Origin: Thecamonas trahens ATCC 50062 | Lineage: Eukaryota > Apusozoa > Apusomonadida > Apusomonadidae | Direction of reading: 5' to 3' | NCBI RefSeq assembly: GCF_000142905.1 | Contig: NW_013657671.1 | Coordinates: 386,498 to 450,497, forward strand | DNA: 64,000 nucleotides | Part shown: piece after piece, positions 8,899 to 19,024 of the stretch | Position numbering within the stretch: the stretch's first letter is position 1 | How the letters are laid out: each line of letters opens with the position of its first letter | Position numbers and translations under genes: made by a program | Notes under the pieces: model-generated | Databases searched by the model: none | What the model saw: the letters and a program-made list of their open reading frames with translations, nothing else | Told to the model about the DNA's origin: nothing

Positions 8899-11267
8899 TT
8901 ACGTCGCAAAGTGCTTGATGAGCATGGCAACTCGCTCGTCCGAGACGTCGGGCGGCGGCGGAGTGGCAGTGGCGGCACGGGCGCGGACGGCGTCGTTGAC
9001 GGCACGCATCGAGTCGAGGACGTCTTCGATGCCCACGCCAAAGTGAGCAGCGTGGCTGAGCGCGCGTCGTAGGCGGGCAAACGAGGCCGGCGTGTCGACC
9101 TCGGAAGGGGAAAACTGGGCGGCGTGGCGGTAGTAGGCGGCCGGCGCATCGTGGGCAGTGCCGGGAACAAATGAGGTGGCGGCAAGCGCGGCTTTGAGGG
9201 TGCGGGTGGCGTCGGCCCGCCGCGGCTCGCCGGCGGCGACAAGGATGCGCCCGAGGAGAGTGCGGAGGGTACCCGAGTGGGGCGCGGCCTGGGTAGCCTC
9301 GAGAACAAGCCTCTCGGCGGTGGCGAGGTCGCGGTCGGCGAGCGCCTGACGAGCTGCGGCGTAGAGCTCGGCGGTTTGCGGCGCAAGCTTAGAGTAGAGG
9401 ATGCCGGTGTGATGCGGGCGGGCGAGCTTGCGCTTGCCGCCAGCGTCGACATGGACAACGGCCGGCGGCGGGAACCGCGAGCGGAGCGCCGACGCCAGCC
9501 GCGGGCCGACCGCAGGCACACCGACTACCGAGAGCTCGCGGAGGCCGGCAAGGATGGTTCCGGACTTGCTGGTGGCAGCGATGTAGCGGAGCGCCGACGG
9601 AGGAACCTGAGCACCATCGAGGCGCAGGATCCGCAGCTTGGGGTTGGCGGCGACGAGAAGGACAAAGGCCTTGTGGGCGTACGACATGAGCGCAGGGTGG
9701 GTGACCGGTGCGGCAACTGGCGACGCCGCGTTGGCTTTGTCGACGTCGAGCAGGCCGGCGCAGCCGGAAAGGTCGAGCTCAACCAAGCCCTCGAGGTGCG
9801 TGGCGAGTGCGTAGAGGCCCATGCCAGTAAAGCCGTCACAGGCAACGAGCCGCAGTCGCCGAAGCGAGAACCCGTCAAGAACGTGGCCGAGCATGCCTGC
9901 GGCAGTGTCGTCAAAGAGAGCGCAGCCAGAGAGGTCCAAAACCTTGGTGTGGACCAGCGATGGCGCCAAGCCCGTCAGCGGGCGCAGCGCAAGCGTCGTC
10001 GCCGCAAACGAGAGCTCGGCGACCGGCCAGGCCTCGGGCTGGCGGGCGGCGTAGGCAACACCACGCGAGACGGCATAAAGCGCCATCTTGCTCATGGCCG
10101 GCACAAACGAGAACAGGTACATCAGCAACTCGATGGGGAGCGAGTCGAGGCGGAAGACCTCGTGGCGGAGCTTGATCATCGGCAGCTCGCCAAAGGAGCG
10201 GCAGTCTATGGCGAGCGTTCCGGGCTTCCACGCCTCCATCGCCGCGGCGTCGTCGGCCGAGGCGTCGTCGGCCGAGTACGACGGGTATGCGTTCGAGTAC
10301 TCGTACTCGACCTCGTACTCGTAGTACTCATTCGAGTAGTATCCGTCGTCCTGATGCTGGGCAGGATGAGGAGGAGGAGGCGCCGCGGCAGCAGCGGCAG
10401 CCTGGTTCTGGGCCGCCATGTACTGCTGCATGTGCGGGTAGCCGTAGTAACCGCCGGCGGCAGCGGCAAATCCGTAGTACGGCGACGAGACGTAGCCATA
10501 CATCGAGTATGGGTTCGCCATGTACATCGGATTCATATGGTTGACCTGTGGAGGAGGAGGAGCGAGCGCGGGCGCAGGTGCGGGCGCAGGCTTGGTCGTC
10601 CGCCGCTTGCGCTTGCGGTGGATGTAGACCTTGGTCTCGCGGCGCGAGCCAGCCCGTGATCGCTTGGCCTTTTTGCCTCCCTTGCCCCGCTTCGCCGCCG
10701 AAGCCTTGGACGCCGACTTGCTTGCCTTGGACCGTGACCGCGCCGTCGACGCTTTGGACCGCGACTTGGGCCGCGACTTGGACTTGGACTTTGACGCCGT
10801 GCTCTTCTTCTTGCCGCGCGACGCCTTGGACTTTTTGGTCGGTGGCGCGGCGCGGACACCAAAGGCGGAGCGGATGGTGTTCTTGGCCGGCTTGGGCTCC
10901 GAGTCGGACGTGGCTACGGCAGAGTCCTTGGCCTTGGCGGCAGCGTCGTCGGCGTCGACCTTGGCCTCGGCCTCGTCGTCATCGGTATGGCCGTAGTCTG
11001 GGCGGATGTAGGCAGCGTAGGGACGAGAAGGATCGCAAAGTCACAGACAAACTCAAAGTTCTCGGGAAGGTCGTCATCGTCGAGATGGAGGCACTCTAGA
11101 TGGAGCCAGTGCGAGCAGCGGTCGCACGCAATGAGCGCCGACTTTGCGCACTTTCGGCACTTGCGGTCTTGGGACGAGTGCTCGTCACCGCACACACACC
11201 GCGCATACCACACAGCACCGTCAGAGTCGGTCAGCTCCCCTGAAGACGAGCCTGTCTTCTTGCCCAT
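8899..11267 (-). CDS. PHD finger + basic region + F-box + LRR protein
   Basis: A 789-residue protein once one base is restored. The N-terminus holds a PHD-type zinc finger (CVCG, ACDRC, SHWLHLEC and a final VCDFC). Next come an acidic stretch, a long Lys/Ser/Arg-rich segment (about 10580-10860) that looks nuclear, and a Tyr/Ala/Pro-rich linker. Then follow an F-box (LDSLPIELLMYLFSFVP), several LRRs (KVLDLSGCALFDD, LVELDLSGCAGL, LRILRLDGAQVPP) and a TPR-like helical end. F-box proteins link substrates to SCF ubiquitin ligases, and PHD fingers often read histone tails. The frame breaks at about 11044, just before the last zinc cysteine; one more T in GACTTT gives VCDFC and runs into the long frame. 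If that break is real, the 3' part would start at Met 10536. Confidence 0.78.
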
Positions 11268-11757
11268 AGCCAGGATGGTGGGGCAAGAGGAGAGGAGTGG
11301 CGTCGAAAGTGCTGGCCGTCCTGGTGGTGGTGGTGGTGGGTGGCGGCGCCGGTGGCTGCTGTCGCGAGAAGCGCTCGTGCCGGGGCGAAATAGGGGCACA
11401 GCCTGCGATGCGGCGCGACTGGCATCTGCAACGACAGCGGTGGACCGCGGCCGGCGATAATAAATCTGTTGTCTGCTGGGCCAGCTTTTTTGCCAGTCTG
11501 TGGCTGTACTCTTAGATGTGGGAATGGACTCCCTTGCCGACTCTTTGTGTTGTTGGGGGTATACAGATTGTTACGCACATGATGGCGTTGCTGATATGAT
11601 AATGGTGGTGCAGAGGGAGAGTGCCTGTGAGTCACGTGAGAACCGCATATGCGACGGCGGCAAAAAAATGACTCTCGCTCCGCCACCGTTATCTCGCCAC
11701 ACTGTCCTCCCGTTGCTCTCTGCGACGTGATACACACCTCTCTGAATCACCATTCTA
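11268..11757. other. divergent intergenic region
   Basis: 490 bp between the PHD/F-box gene (-) and the secreted-protein gene (+). It is AT-richer than its surroundings in its right half. Open frames here are short and lack family features. It presumably carries both promoters, but I see no specific element. Confidence 0.6.
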
Positions 11758-12147
11758 ATGCTGCGGACTACGATCTACCTTGCTATCGGGCTCTGCTTCC
11801 TGGCCAGCGTCACAGCTGGCGTGCACTATGAGCTGCAGTTTACTGCGGACCAGTTCTGCCAATCGGCGTCAATTATCTACAAGTTGACGACTACGATGTC
11901 GCCGCCGTTCCCTTGCCAGGCCATGCCCGGTACGATGTGCATCATCAAGGGCACCGACCCGAACAACTGCATTCCGCAGCCGTACTTTTCTATCGACGGC
12001 ATCTCCAACGTGATCAACCTCTGGGGCGACGACCAGTGTACCCAGCGGTCGGGCCCTCCGCTCGGCTCGTACCGGTGCAACCTCTACTTTGGCGTTGCCG
12101 ACGGTGTCGACTTTCGCCGCATCAACTACACCCGGTACGAGAACTGA
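11758..12147 (+). CDS. small secreted cysteine-rich protein, unknown function
   Basis: 129 residues. MLRTTIYLAIGLCFLASVTAG is a clear signal peptide with likely cleavage after TAG. The mature part has six cysteines (FCQ, PCQ, MC, NC, QC, RC), enough for three disulfides, plus one N-glycosylation-like site near the end (NYTR). The context GDDQCTQRSGPPLGSYRCNLYFG suggests a small beta-rich fold. I do not recognise the family. No intron is seen. It could be an extracellular or lysosomal protein. Confidence 0.7.
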   Translation: MLRTTIYLAIGLCFLASVTAGVHYELQFTADQFCQSASIIYKLTTTMSPPFPCQAMPGTMCIIKGTDPNNCIPQPYFSIDGISNVINLWGDDQCTQRSGPPLGSYRCNLYFGVADGVDFRRINYTRYEN

Positions 12148-12619
12148 GGTTGACTGTGCCGATGTCATACAGGCGCAAGTGCAAGCGCAGAGCGTTTTTC
12201 CTCCGCTGCTCTGCAACAGGCCTACACACGTAAACGACACTATGGCCTTGCTCCACCACCAATCGGTAGCCCAAGCAGCTGATGTCGCACCTTTCAGTCA
12301 CTGTTGCCATTCTCCCCAAGCTCCCATCCCGATCACCACAACCATTCTCACGAGCATAATACCGCTGCCATCACCAGTAGCGCTTTTATGACAGCAGGCC
12401 TGATGTGGCGAGCCGTCAGCCAACCCACAGCGGACCGTCACCCAAATCAAGTCTTTTCCCAACAGCACAGGTTGCCACCACCGATCACCACCACCCAGCA
12501 TAGGGAGCCGGACAGCAGCGCGCGAGACACAACCCACGGCACTTCACCCCATCACCCCACACTCCGTCCACCCCCGTGTGTGCTCGAGTCTACGTGTGCG
12601 TGTGTGTATTTGTGTGTGT

Positions 12620-12782
12620 GTGTGTCTCTCTCTCTCTCTCTCTCTTACTCTGTGACAAAGCAGGCGAAGAACACGGTTCGACCTACCAGGCCGACCACCA
12701 CCACCACCATCACCACCACCACCACCACCTACCTACCTACCTACCTACCTACCTACCTACCTACCTACCTACCTACCTACCT
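12620..12782 (+). repeat. microsatellite cluster (GT)n, (CT)n, (CCA)n, (CTAC)n before the RING gene
   Basis: GT repeats grade into CT repeats (about 12610-12646), then CCA/CAC repeats (about 12693-12726), then some thirteen CTAC units (12728-12782), ending eight bases before the ATG at 12791. The upstream 12148-12619 holds no recognisable gene. Confidence 0.9.
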
Positions 12783-12790
12783 TGACCAAC

Positions 12791-14194
12791 ATGGGCAACG
12801 CTCAGTCGGGCAATACGGTGGTTGTCAACGAAGGCCCTCCGGCCGCGGGCGGCAACAATGCCAACAATGCCAACAACGCCAACAACCAGCCCGCAGGCCC
12901 GCCAGCCGCCGCTCCGGCTGGTGCGACCGAGGCCGAGACGGACGCTATCACCAACGCGAACACCATCGCTAATTCTGGGGCTGGAGATGCGGCGCCGGCA
13001 GGTGGAGCAGTTGTCCGACCGCAGGAGACGTACACCACGACCATCTCGTGCCAGTTTACGGTCAAGAAGGAGACGTTTGTGTTCAAGCCGGTCGACGACG
13101 GCGCACAGGGCGGCAGCGGCGGAAAAGTCCTCGACGAGGAGGCCGGGCAGGTCCGCGGCAAGCCAAGCTCAGGAGCAGCGTCGGGCGCGGCGCGGGTCAA
13201 CGCGGCGGCGACGGCGCAAGGCTTCTCCACCGCAGGATTTGGCGGCATGTCGGTAGAGGAGTACAACCGGCGCGCAGGCAAAGAGGTGGCGACCGGCTCA
13301 GACTCGTCGCTGACCGAGGGCGAGAGTGAGCAGGAGGAGCAGGCTGACGACGCGGACGGGGGCGAGGCTGGCGCGCCTGCCAGCGCGCCCGCCGGCTCGG
13401 GCTCGGACGCTGCCGAGCCGGACCGCCGGCCGTACTCGCTCTCGTTCCAGTTTGACGCCTCTGTCGACACCGTGGTGAGCGTGTACTACATGGCACGGCC
13501 GACGACCGAGCGCACGCCTGGGACCTTTGACGACCTCTTTGAGACTATCGGGAGCGTGACTGTGCCCAAGCTCGAGTTTTCGGCCGGCATGGACGTGCAA
13601 TACGCGGTGCCGGCCGGCCACGAGTTTGTGCCTGCGGCGTACGACGAGGCCGAGCTGGTCAAGACCTCGGCGATGGTGGCCTATCCGGTGGTTGTTGTGG
13701 CCGAGACCGCGCCGATGGCGGTCCACCAGGGCGTGCAGCATCAAGTGATGACCACGTACTGCACGCTGACCGCCACCGGCGGGCGGTACGCCATCCGAGT
13801 CCTCAAGCAGATAGTCCAGATTGCCGACTGCTACTACCTCCTGCACGATATCTTTGGCGTCGTCAACGACGACGACGACGAGTCGAACGAGTGTGTGGTG
13901 TGCATCACCGATCCGCGCGACACCGCGGTGCTTCCCTGCCGCCACCTTTGCCTCTGCGCGCCATGCGCCAAGCAACTCCGCCAGCGCTCCAACCGCTGCC
14001 CGATCTGCCGCGTCCCCTTCCAGTCGCTCCTTCAGTTCAAGCTCTCCAAGCTTCCGTCCGAAGACTCCGACTCGGACCCCGACAGCGACATTGGTCATCG
14101 CCACTCGGGAGAGCCTTTCGACTCGGACGGCGATGGCGAAGGCGGCGTCGTCCTCAACGACCTGACCGCAAACCCGCAGACTGTCCCCGTCTGA
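12791..14194 (+). CDS. MGRN1: mahogunin/LOG2-type RING E3 ubiquitin ligase
   Basis: 467 residues. The start at 12791 gives MGNAQSG, a strong N-myristoylation signal, as in plant LOG2/LUL relatives; an in-frame TTG at 12782 is not needed. An Asn/Ala/Pro-rich leader precedes the conserved region found before the RING in MGRN1/RNF157: YSLSFQFDASVDTVVSVYY, then SAGMDVQYAVPAGHEF and ADCYYLLHDIFGV. The C3HC4 RING covers about residues 368-410: CVVC, LPCRHLCLCAPC and CPICRVPFQSLLQFK. An acidic Ser/Asp tail follows. It should be a membrane-tethered ligase acting on membrane-protein traffic. The gene is intronless. Confidence 0.93.
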   Translation: MGNAQSGNTVVVNEGPPAAGGNNANNANNANNQPAGPPAAAPAGATEAETDAITNANTIANSGAGDAAPAGGAVVRPQETYTTTISCQFTVKKETFVFKPVDDGAQGGSGGKVLDEEAGQVRGKPSSGAASGAARVNAAATAQGFSTAGFGGMSVEEYNRRAGKEVATGSDSSLTEGESEQEEQADDADGGEAGAPASAPAGSGSDAAEPDRRPYSLSFQFDASVDTVVSVYYMARPTTERTPGTFDDLFETIGSVTVPKLEFSAGMDVQYAVPAGHEFVPAAYDEAELVKTSAMVAYPVVVVAETAPMAVHQGVQHQVMTTYCTLTATGGRYAIRVLKQIVQIADCYYLLHDIFGVVNDDDDESNECVVCITDPRDTAVLPCRHLCLCAPCAKQLRQRSNRCPICRVPFQSLLQFKLSKLPSEDSDSDPDSDIGHRHSGEPFDSDGDGEGGVVLNDLTANPQTVPV

Positions 14195-14235
14195 TTCTTA
14201 TCCGATTGTTGCCTATGATCTACTCTCACCATCAT

Positions 14236-14262
14236 ACACACACACACACACACACACACACG
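14236..14262 (+). repeat. (CA)n microsatellite
   Basis: CA repeat in the short 3' region of the RING gene, 130 bp before the PX gene start. Confidence 0.85.
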
Positions 14263-14389
14263 CGCTCTCTCTCCTCCTCTCTCCCATACATCAAACCAGC
14301 CCAGGTCCGGTCGGGCCATCGGTCACCGCCGTCCACTGCTGTGCTGTGCTGACACCGACCGCCACACGACTCGGCGGCAGAGTGTGAGG

Positions 14390-16143
14390 ATGGCAAGCCA
14401 GAGGGCGACGGGAGGAAGAGTAGTCGAGAGCAGTGGGGACGAGTACTCGTACAGCCAGAGTGGAGGAGGAGGAGAAAGAGGAGGAGGGCGTCTAGGCAGG
14501 GGCACTGGCGGCAAGATGGGTCATGGCTTTGCTGCCGACGCCCTCTTCCACGCCCGCCTCCCTGTCCCCGGCCCGCCACCTCCTCGCCTCGCCAACGAAC
14601 TCTATCCCACAGACGACGACAAGGAGCGTATGGAGGTACGTGCTCTTCTATTACTACCTACTCATTATGCCCTCTGGCCTCTCTCTGACTCGGTTGTGGA
14701 GGAAGGTTCTCCAGACATGCCTGCCGCTGGCTAGTGGTGCTGGCGCAGTCCCTTCGCCGACGTGGCCACGTGGCTGCCCCCACCTCGCGTGAGATTGGGC
14801 AGATAGGCTATATGCACACACGCACACACGCACACACGCACACTCACACCCTCTATCGAGTGTAGGCGTGGAACCGTGAGCTGGCACTGTCGCGCGATCG
14901 TGATCGGGTGTCGCTGCGACGGGCGCGGCGGCAGCAGAACTACGATACGTTTGTGGCCGACGGCGGGATGGGCGCGTATCGCGCGGCGGTGGCGCGGGAA
15001 GAGCGGCGGCGGCGGCGGGCTGCAGAGCGCGAGCGGCGGCGGGCTGCGGAGCTTGAGTATGAAAAGTCGTTTGAGCGGGTGCGGTTCCGGATGGCCAAGC
15101 GCGGCGGGCGGCGGGCGTCATACGAGGTGCAGAGTCTTGGGCGGGTAACATCGTCGCCGGTTGACTCGTTTGCCGGCCTGATGGTGACACTGGACGATGT
15201 GGTGCGGTCGGACGCCGGTGGAGTGTGGTACGTCCTGGCGCTGAGCTACGGAGTGGCGCCTGCGTGGACTATCCATCGGACGTACGAGGACTTTGCCGCG
15301 CTCGCCGAGACGCTGCGCGAGCTGTATCCGCAGCTGGAGCACGTGGCGTTTCCTCCGTCGTACTCTTACGGCGAGAGCTGGGACTCGGTGGTGGCCGAGC
15401 GCAAGACCGGCCTGCTCACGTTCCTGGTCCAGACACTGGCTCTGCCCAAGACGCCTGTCCTCGACTCTTTTCTAGAGTTTTCCTTCCACGTCATGGACTT
15501 TGTTTGTCTCCGCTACGAGCGGCTGTACAACTCGGTGGCCAAGGTCCGCCGCAAGATTGTGCAGGTTCCAGTCGACGAGCCTGCGCCCGGCGAGCCGCTC
15601 TACGAAGAGTACGAGGAAATCTACGAGGTCGACGTCGAGGATCTAGCCACGCTCGACGACGTTGCAGTCCATCAAGCCAACAGCTCAGCCGTCGGAAGCA
15701 AGCCGTCGCGCACTGCGGCCGTCGCCACCAACTCGGTCGCCGTTCAGACCGCCGCCATCCAGTTTGACACCATCTTCAACTTTCACCTCGAGCAGATGCG
15801 CGAGCAGCTTGCTGACTCGCTCATCACCCTCATGGATGACACCCACATCTACACCAACAATTACGTCACCCAACTCCGCCGCGAGATCCACCACCACCGC
15901 AATCAGCAGCGGATCCACGCTGCCCGCACTCCACCGGCCGGACCATCTGACCGCCAGCCACACCCGCAGCAGGCCCATGCCGCGCACCCTCACCCGCCAC
16001 AGACCCAGCCCCATGAGCCGCACGTCCCAGCCCGCGGCTCCTCGCGCCACGCCGTGCTCTCGGATCAGGCCCGGCACGGCGCCAGGCCTGGTCTCGCCCA
16101 CGGCCATGGCGATGGCGACGGCCACGGCCATATCAAAACGTAG
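14390..16143 (+). CDS. PX-domain phosphoinositide-binding protein
   Basis: Two exons, 14390-14635 and 14866-16143, are joined by a 230-nt phase-0 intron (GTACGT...TGTAG, with a CA tract near the acceptor). The product has 507 residues. The N-terminal part is disordered (Gly/Ser-rich, then a Pro-rich LPVPGPPPPRL). A charged Arg/Glu helix (about 14900-15100) follows. The PX domain lies near 15165-15490: VTLDDVV, WYVLALSYG, IHRTYEDFAALAETL, then LLTFLVQTLALPKTPVLDSFLEF. An acidic Tyr-rich linker and a His/Pro-rich tail complete it. PX domains bind PI3P and related lipids on endosomes. No BAR or RGS domain is visible, so the sorting-nexin subclass is open. Confidence 0.82.
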
Positions 16144-16264
16144 AAGAAGTGCACGCAAAGCTCCGAGTGTCTTGCGAGGCAGGCGACATACGATAGCGAT
16201 GTCAATCACGACTACGATCACCGCCACAAAGCACACGATTGCGCCTCAGCACCACGTCGGACGC

Positions 16265-16272
16265 ACTACTTG
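16265..16272 (+). repeat. 8-bp target-site duplication, left copy
   Basis: ACTACTTG immediately before the left terminal repeat. The same eight bases lie at 19017-19024. Confidence 0.93.
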
Positions 16273-16288
16273 CAGTGAACGGAACGGC
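16273..16288 (+). repeat. hAT terminal inverted repeat, left
   Basis: CAGTGAACGGAACGGC, paired with the inverted copy at 19001-19016 with two mismatches. Confidence 0.92.
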
Positions 16289-16353
16289 TTACTGTGACTA
16301 ACTAACTGATTCTAATGACTGACTAAATGACTAACAGCTGATGCGTATCGTCA

Positions 16354-18894
16354 CTACAGTTTCTTCGTCAGCTCAAAGTCGAAAAGCATCCATGCACGCA
16401 GGAGCATCATCTTCTCGGCGCGCAGAGCCGAGAGGCGGTTCCGCTTCCTCGTCATCATGTCTGTCGCCACCGAGTTGAGCCGTTCGACGCTGGCAGCGGA
16501 GGCCGATGGAAGAAGGATCCCCTGGCCCCACAAGCGGAACCTCGCACACAGCACCTGGATCCGCCGTACGTCAGCCTTGCGGTTCCAGTTCTTGCGAGAC
16601 TCGAGACCGACGCACACGTCCTCAAACTTAGCCAACACGTCGCCTACGGACAAACTTGAAGAGGTAGAGATTAGCCGACTGTTGTACAACGTAGCCGTGA
16701 GAACCTTGCAGAACACTTCGACGAGCTTGTAGTTGCTGAACGAAGCCACAGACGCAGGCGTATCGTTCACCGTCATCTTTCGCACCTTGCAGCCGCGAAC
16801 CTCATCAACGCTCTTCGCGCGCAGGCGCTTCCCCGCGTTCTTCTCGCGCTTGGCAATGTTACGAGCGCGCGCCTCGCGCTCCGCGGCCATCCGCGAGCGC
16901 GCCTGTGGCGATGAAGCCGGCTCAGCCATTACCACCTTGGATGGCCCACCGGCAGCAGACATACTCGGGGAAAAGTACGTGGGGTCCCGCGATTCTTGCG
17001 GCAGCGTGTTGCTCGCTCCGCTCGATGACGCCGCAGTATGCGACGGGAGCGTGGATAGAATGTCCAGGAGCTTGGGCTCAAGGACGTCTGCCAAGCGACG
17101 CCACATGTCATGGTGGACCTCAGCAGCGGTCGCCAGATGGCGCACACCAAGCGAGTTGTTGGCGTCGGCGACAACTCCCTGGACATACATAAGGTCGTCC
17201 TTGGTGACAGTCGTGTCAATAAGGAGAGCAAAGAGGCACGCATCCTCTTTGTACAAGTACGCAACCTGTTTGTACACTGCCTGGGTGGCGATGTCGCACA
17301 GCTGTTGGATCCTAGGGATATCCTCGTTGTTGATCTTGAGCTCTGCCAGATCGTCCACAATCCCCACCATCGTAAGGAGCGAAAGGGAGGACGACATATC
17401 GGACGTCTGAGACATGACGCACGAGTTGTTGATCGTGAGGAGTACCTCCACAGCGTCATGTACCTCGTCCCACTCGCTCGCGGTCAACTTAGCCGGGGCA
17501 CCCGCGATCTCAGTCGAAACAAAATCCACGGCATCCTTCATCCTCGACGCCCGTTCCAGCATAGTCACCGTCGAGCCCCAGCGAGTACTCACGTCCGGCC
17601 GCAACGACGTGTATGTTACCAGGACGGGTGGAGACGGTTTGTCATCCACGGTTACTTGACCAAGCTGGACATCCATCTCATATGAGTTCAGCGCGGACTT
17701 GTATGCGTGCGTAGCCTCGATGTTCTTCTTGTTGATGAAGTGGCGCATCGTGCGCTTGGCCTTGGACGAGCGAGAGATGAAAGAGACAAGGCGGCGCAGC
17801 TTAGAAATTGCGTCAGTGCTTCCCACGAGCGGGGCAGAGGCAAAGTCATCGGATGCAACGGTATCACTCAGCGTCGGCCACTCTGACGACGACAACGATG
17901 CCACCTCCGAGAACCCATCCTCCTTTTCGACGTCCTCGTCGTCCGTGTCCTCGCCTACGCCGCCCATCTCGAGTACGGCCGTGTCACGGCTCGAGACCAA
18001 GTCTGTCTGCACCAAGGCAGGATCCAGCTCACTGTCAGCCTGTACCGCCTTGAGCACGTCACCGACGATGCGCTGAATGCGGTGGGAGAGACATGGATGC
18101 CACGGGAGTTCGAGGAAGCGCTTTGTCATCCGGGGCATGAGCGCCGTTGTGTCGCTAGACAAGGCGACTACCTGGACCCAGTCAATCCCGAACTCTGTCA
18201 CACAGAGCTTCACCACCTTGGCGAGATTCTCGGCGTTGGCGGAGAGATATGTGGTGTCGTACTCGGCGCTGTCGTCAGACGTTGAGCGAACAGCGTTCAT
18301 GAGATCGGCGGTGAGCGCCTTGAACCCGATGGGGATTGTCATGCGCACTCCCGAACTGTAGAACTGGGCACACACACCGAGAAAGGTATGGCGCGTCCCA
18401 GACGACGTCCACTCATCGACGATGAGGGAGATAGGCCCGTCCCCAATGTGCTCCTGCATCTTGGTGCGGTACTTGAGGAAAACGCGATCGAGTACACCCT
18501 CACGCAGGTGCTTCTCGCACGGTAGAATCTTGCGCACGCTCGTCGCACTCAAACCCACTGCGACAGCGAACATGTGGGCGAGGTACGGGTCTTCGATCGA
18601 CGCAAACGAGCGGTGCTTGTACAGCACGCTCTTGAGCGCGTATTCCGCAACGCGCGGCTTTGCAGCCTTCAAGCGGTCTTCCGAGGGGAAGTACGCCTGC
18701 AGCTGCTGGCTGGACGTGGGGACATCAACGTCCAGCGCCGACAGTACCTCGCTGTGGGCGTTTCGGAAGTGGCTTTTGATATTTGAGGTCGACTTGAAAC
18801 TGTTGAGGCTAATCTGCTTGCCGCAGAGCCTGCAGCAAGGAGCCTCTCTGTTCTGGTGCGTGACAAGCTGCCACAAGGCCGAAGAACGGGGCAT
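16354..18894 (-). CDS. hAT transposase with BED-type zinc finger
   Basis: 846 residues without interruption. An N-terminal BED-like finger (CCRLCGKQIS, then HFRNAH) binds DNA. The RNase-H-like core shows a first acid in LIVDEWTSSGTRHTFLGV, a second in ALSSDTTALMPRM, and the conserved W-x2-C-x2-H segment (LPWHPCLSHRIQRIV). The C-terminus has the hAT dimerisation signature with the catalytic Glu (PSASAASVERLNSVATDMM, then RKRNRLSALRAEKM). A poly-acidic linker lies around 17880-17960. The start at 18894 is the first Met of the open frame and precedes the finger directly. Whether it is active cannot be told from one copy, but no lesion is visible. Confidence 0.94.
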   Translation of the reverse strand: MPRSSALWQLVTHQNREAPCCRLCGKQISLNSFKSTSNIKSHFRNAHSEVLSALDVDVPTSSQQLQAYFPSEDRLKAAKPRVAEYALKSVLYKHRSFASIEDPYLAHMFAVAVGLSATSVRKILPCEKHLREGVLDRVFLKYRTKMQEHIGDGPISLIVDEWTSSGTRHTFLGVCAQFYSSGVRMTIPIGFKALTADLMNAVRSTSDDSAEYDTTYLSANAENLAKVVKLCVTEFGIDWVQVVALSSDTTALMPRMTKRFLELPWHPCLSHRIQRIVGDVLKAVQADSELDPALVQTDLVSSRDTAVLEMGGVGEDTDDEDVEKEDGFSEVASLSSSEWPTLSDTVASDDFASAPLVGSTDAISKLRRLVSFISRSSKAKRTMRHFINKKNIEATHAYKSALNSYEMDVQLGQVTVDDKPSPPVLVTYTSLRPDVSTRWGSTVTMLERASRMKDAVDFVSTEIAGAPAKLTASEWDEVHDAVEVLLTINNSCVMSQTSDMSSSLSLLTMVGIVDDLAELKINNEDIPRIQQLCDIATQAVYKQVAYLYKEDACLFALLIDTTVTKDDLMYVQGVVADANNSLGVRHLATAAEVHHDMWRRLADVLEPKLLDILSTLPSHTAASSSGASNTLPQESRDPTYFSPSMSAAGGPSKVVMAEPASSPQARSRMAAEREARARNIAKREKNAGKRLRAKSVDEVRGCKVRKMTVNDTPASVASFSNYKLVEVFCKVLTATLYNSRLISTSSSLSVGDVLAKFEDVCVGLESRKNWNRKADVRRIQVLCARFRLWGQGILLPSASAASVERLNSVATDMMTRKRNRLSALRAEKMMLLRAWMLFDFELTKKL

Positions 18895-19000
18895 GCTGCG
18901 TGTGAGAGGGGTGTCTCCGTCTTGATCACCATCTTAGTCATTGACGTTTGACTGACTAACTAATGACTAAATCTTTTGACTACGAATGACTATGACTATC

Positions 19001-19016
19001 GTCGTTCCGTACACTG
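19001..19016 (-). repeat. hAT terminal inverted repeat, right
   Basis: Reverse complement reads CAGTGTACGGAACGAC, the partner of 16273-16288. Confidence 0.92.
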
Positions 19017-19024
19017 ACTACTTG
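19017..19024 (+). repeat. 8-bp target-site duplication, right copy
   Basis: ACTACTTG, identical to 16265-16272. Confidence 0.93.

Larger units (their letters stand above)
16273..19016 (-). mobile_element. complete hAT-superfamily DNA transposon (2744 bp)
   Basis: Imperfect terminal inverted repeats, CAGTGAACGGAACGGC on the left and CAGTGTACGGAACGAC inward from the right (14 of 16 match), flank a single intact transposase gene. An exact 8-bp duplication, ACTACTTG, lies on both sides, the size typical of hAT insertions. Both subterminal regions (16300-16340 and 18935-19000) carry many GACTAA/GACT motifs in mixed orientation, as expected for transposase-binding sites. The element sits between the PX gene and the WASHC4 3' end and interrupts no recognised gene. 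Identical duplications and an unbroken gene suggest recent insertion. Confidence 0.95.

Noticed and set aside
9277-10659. 460-codon plus-strand open frame
   Set aside because: Antisense shadow of the F-box/LRR gene in GC-rich DNA; no family features.
12304-12972. Open frame with Thr-Tyr-Leu-Pro repeats
   Set aside because: Translation of the CTAC microsatellite; the RING gene starts in another frame at 12791.
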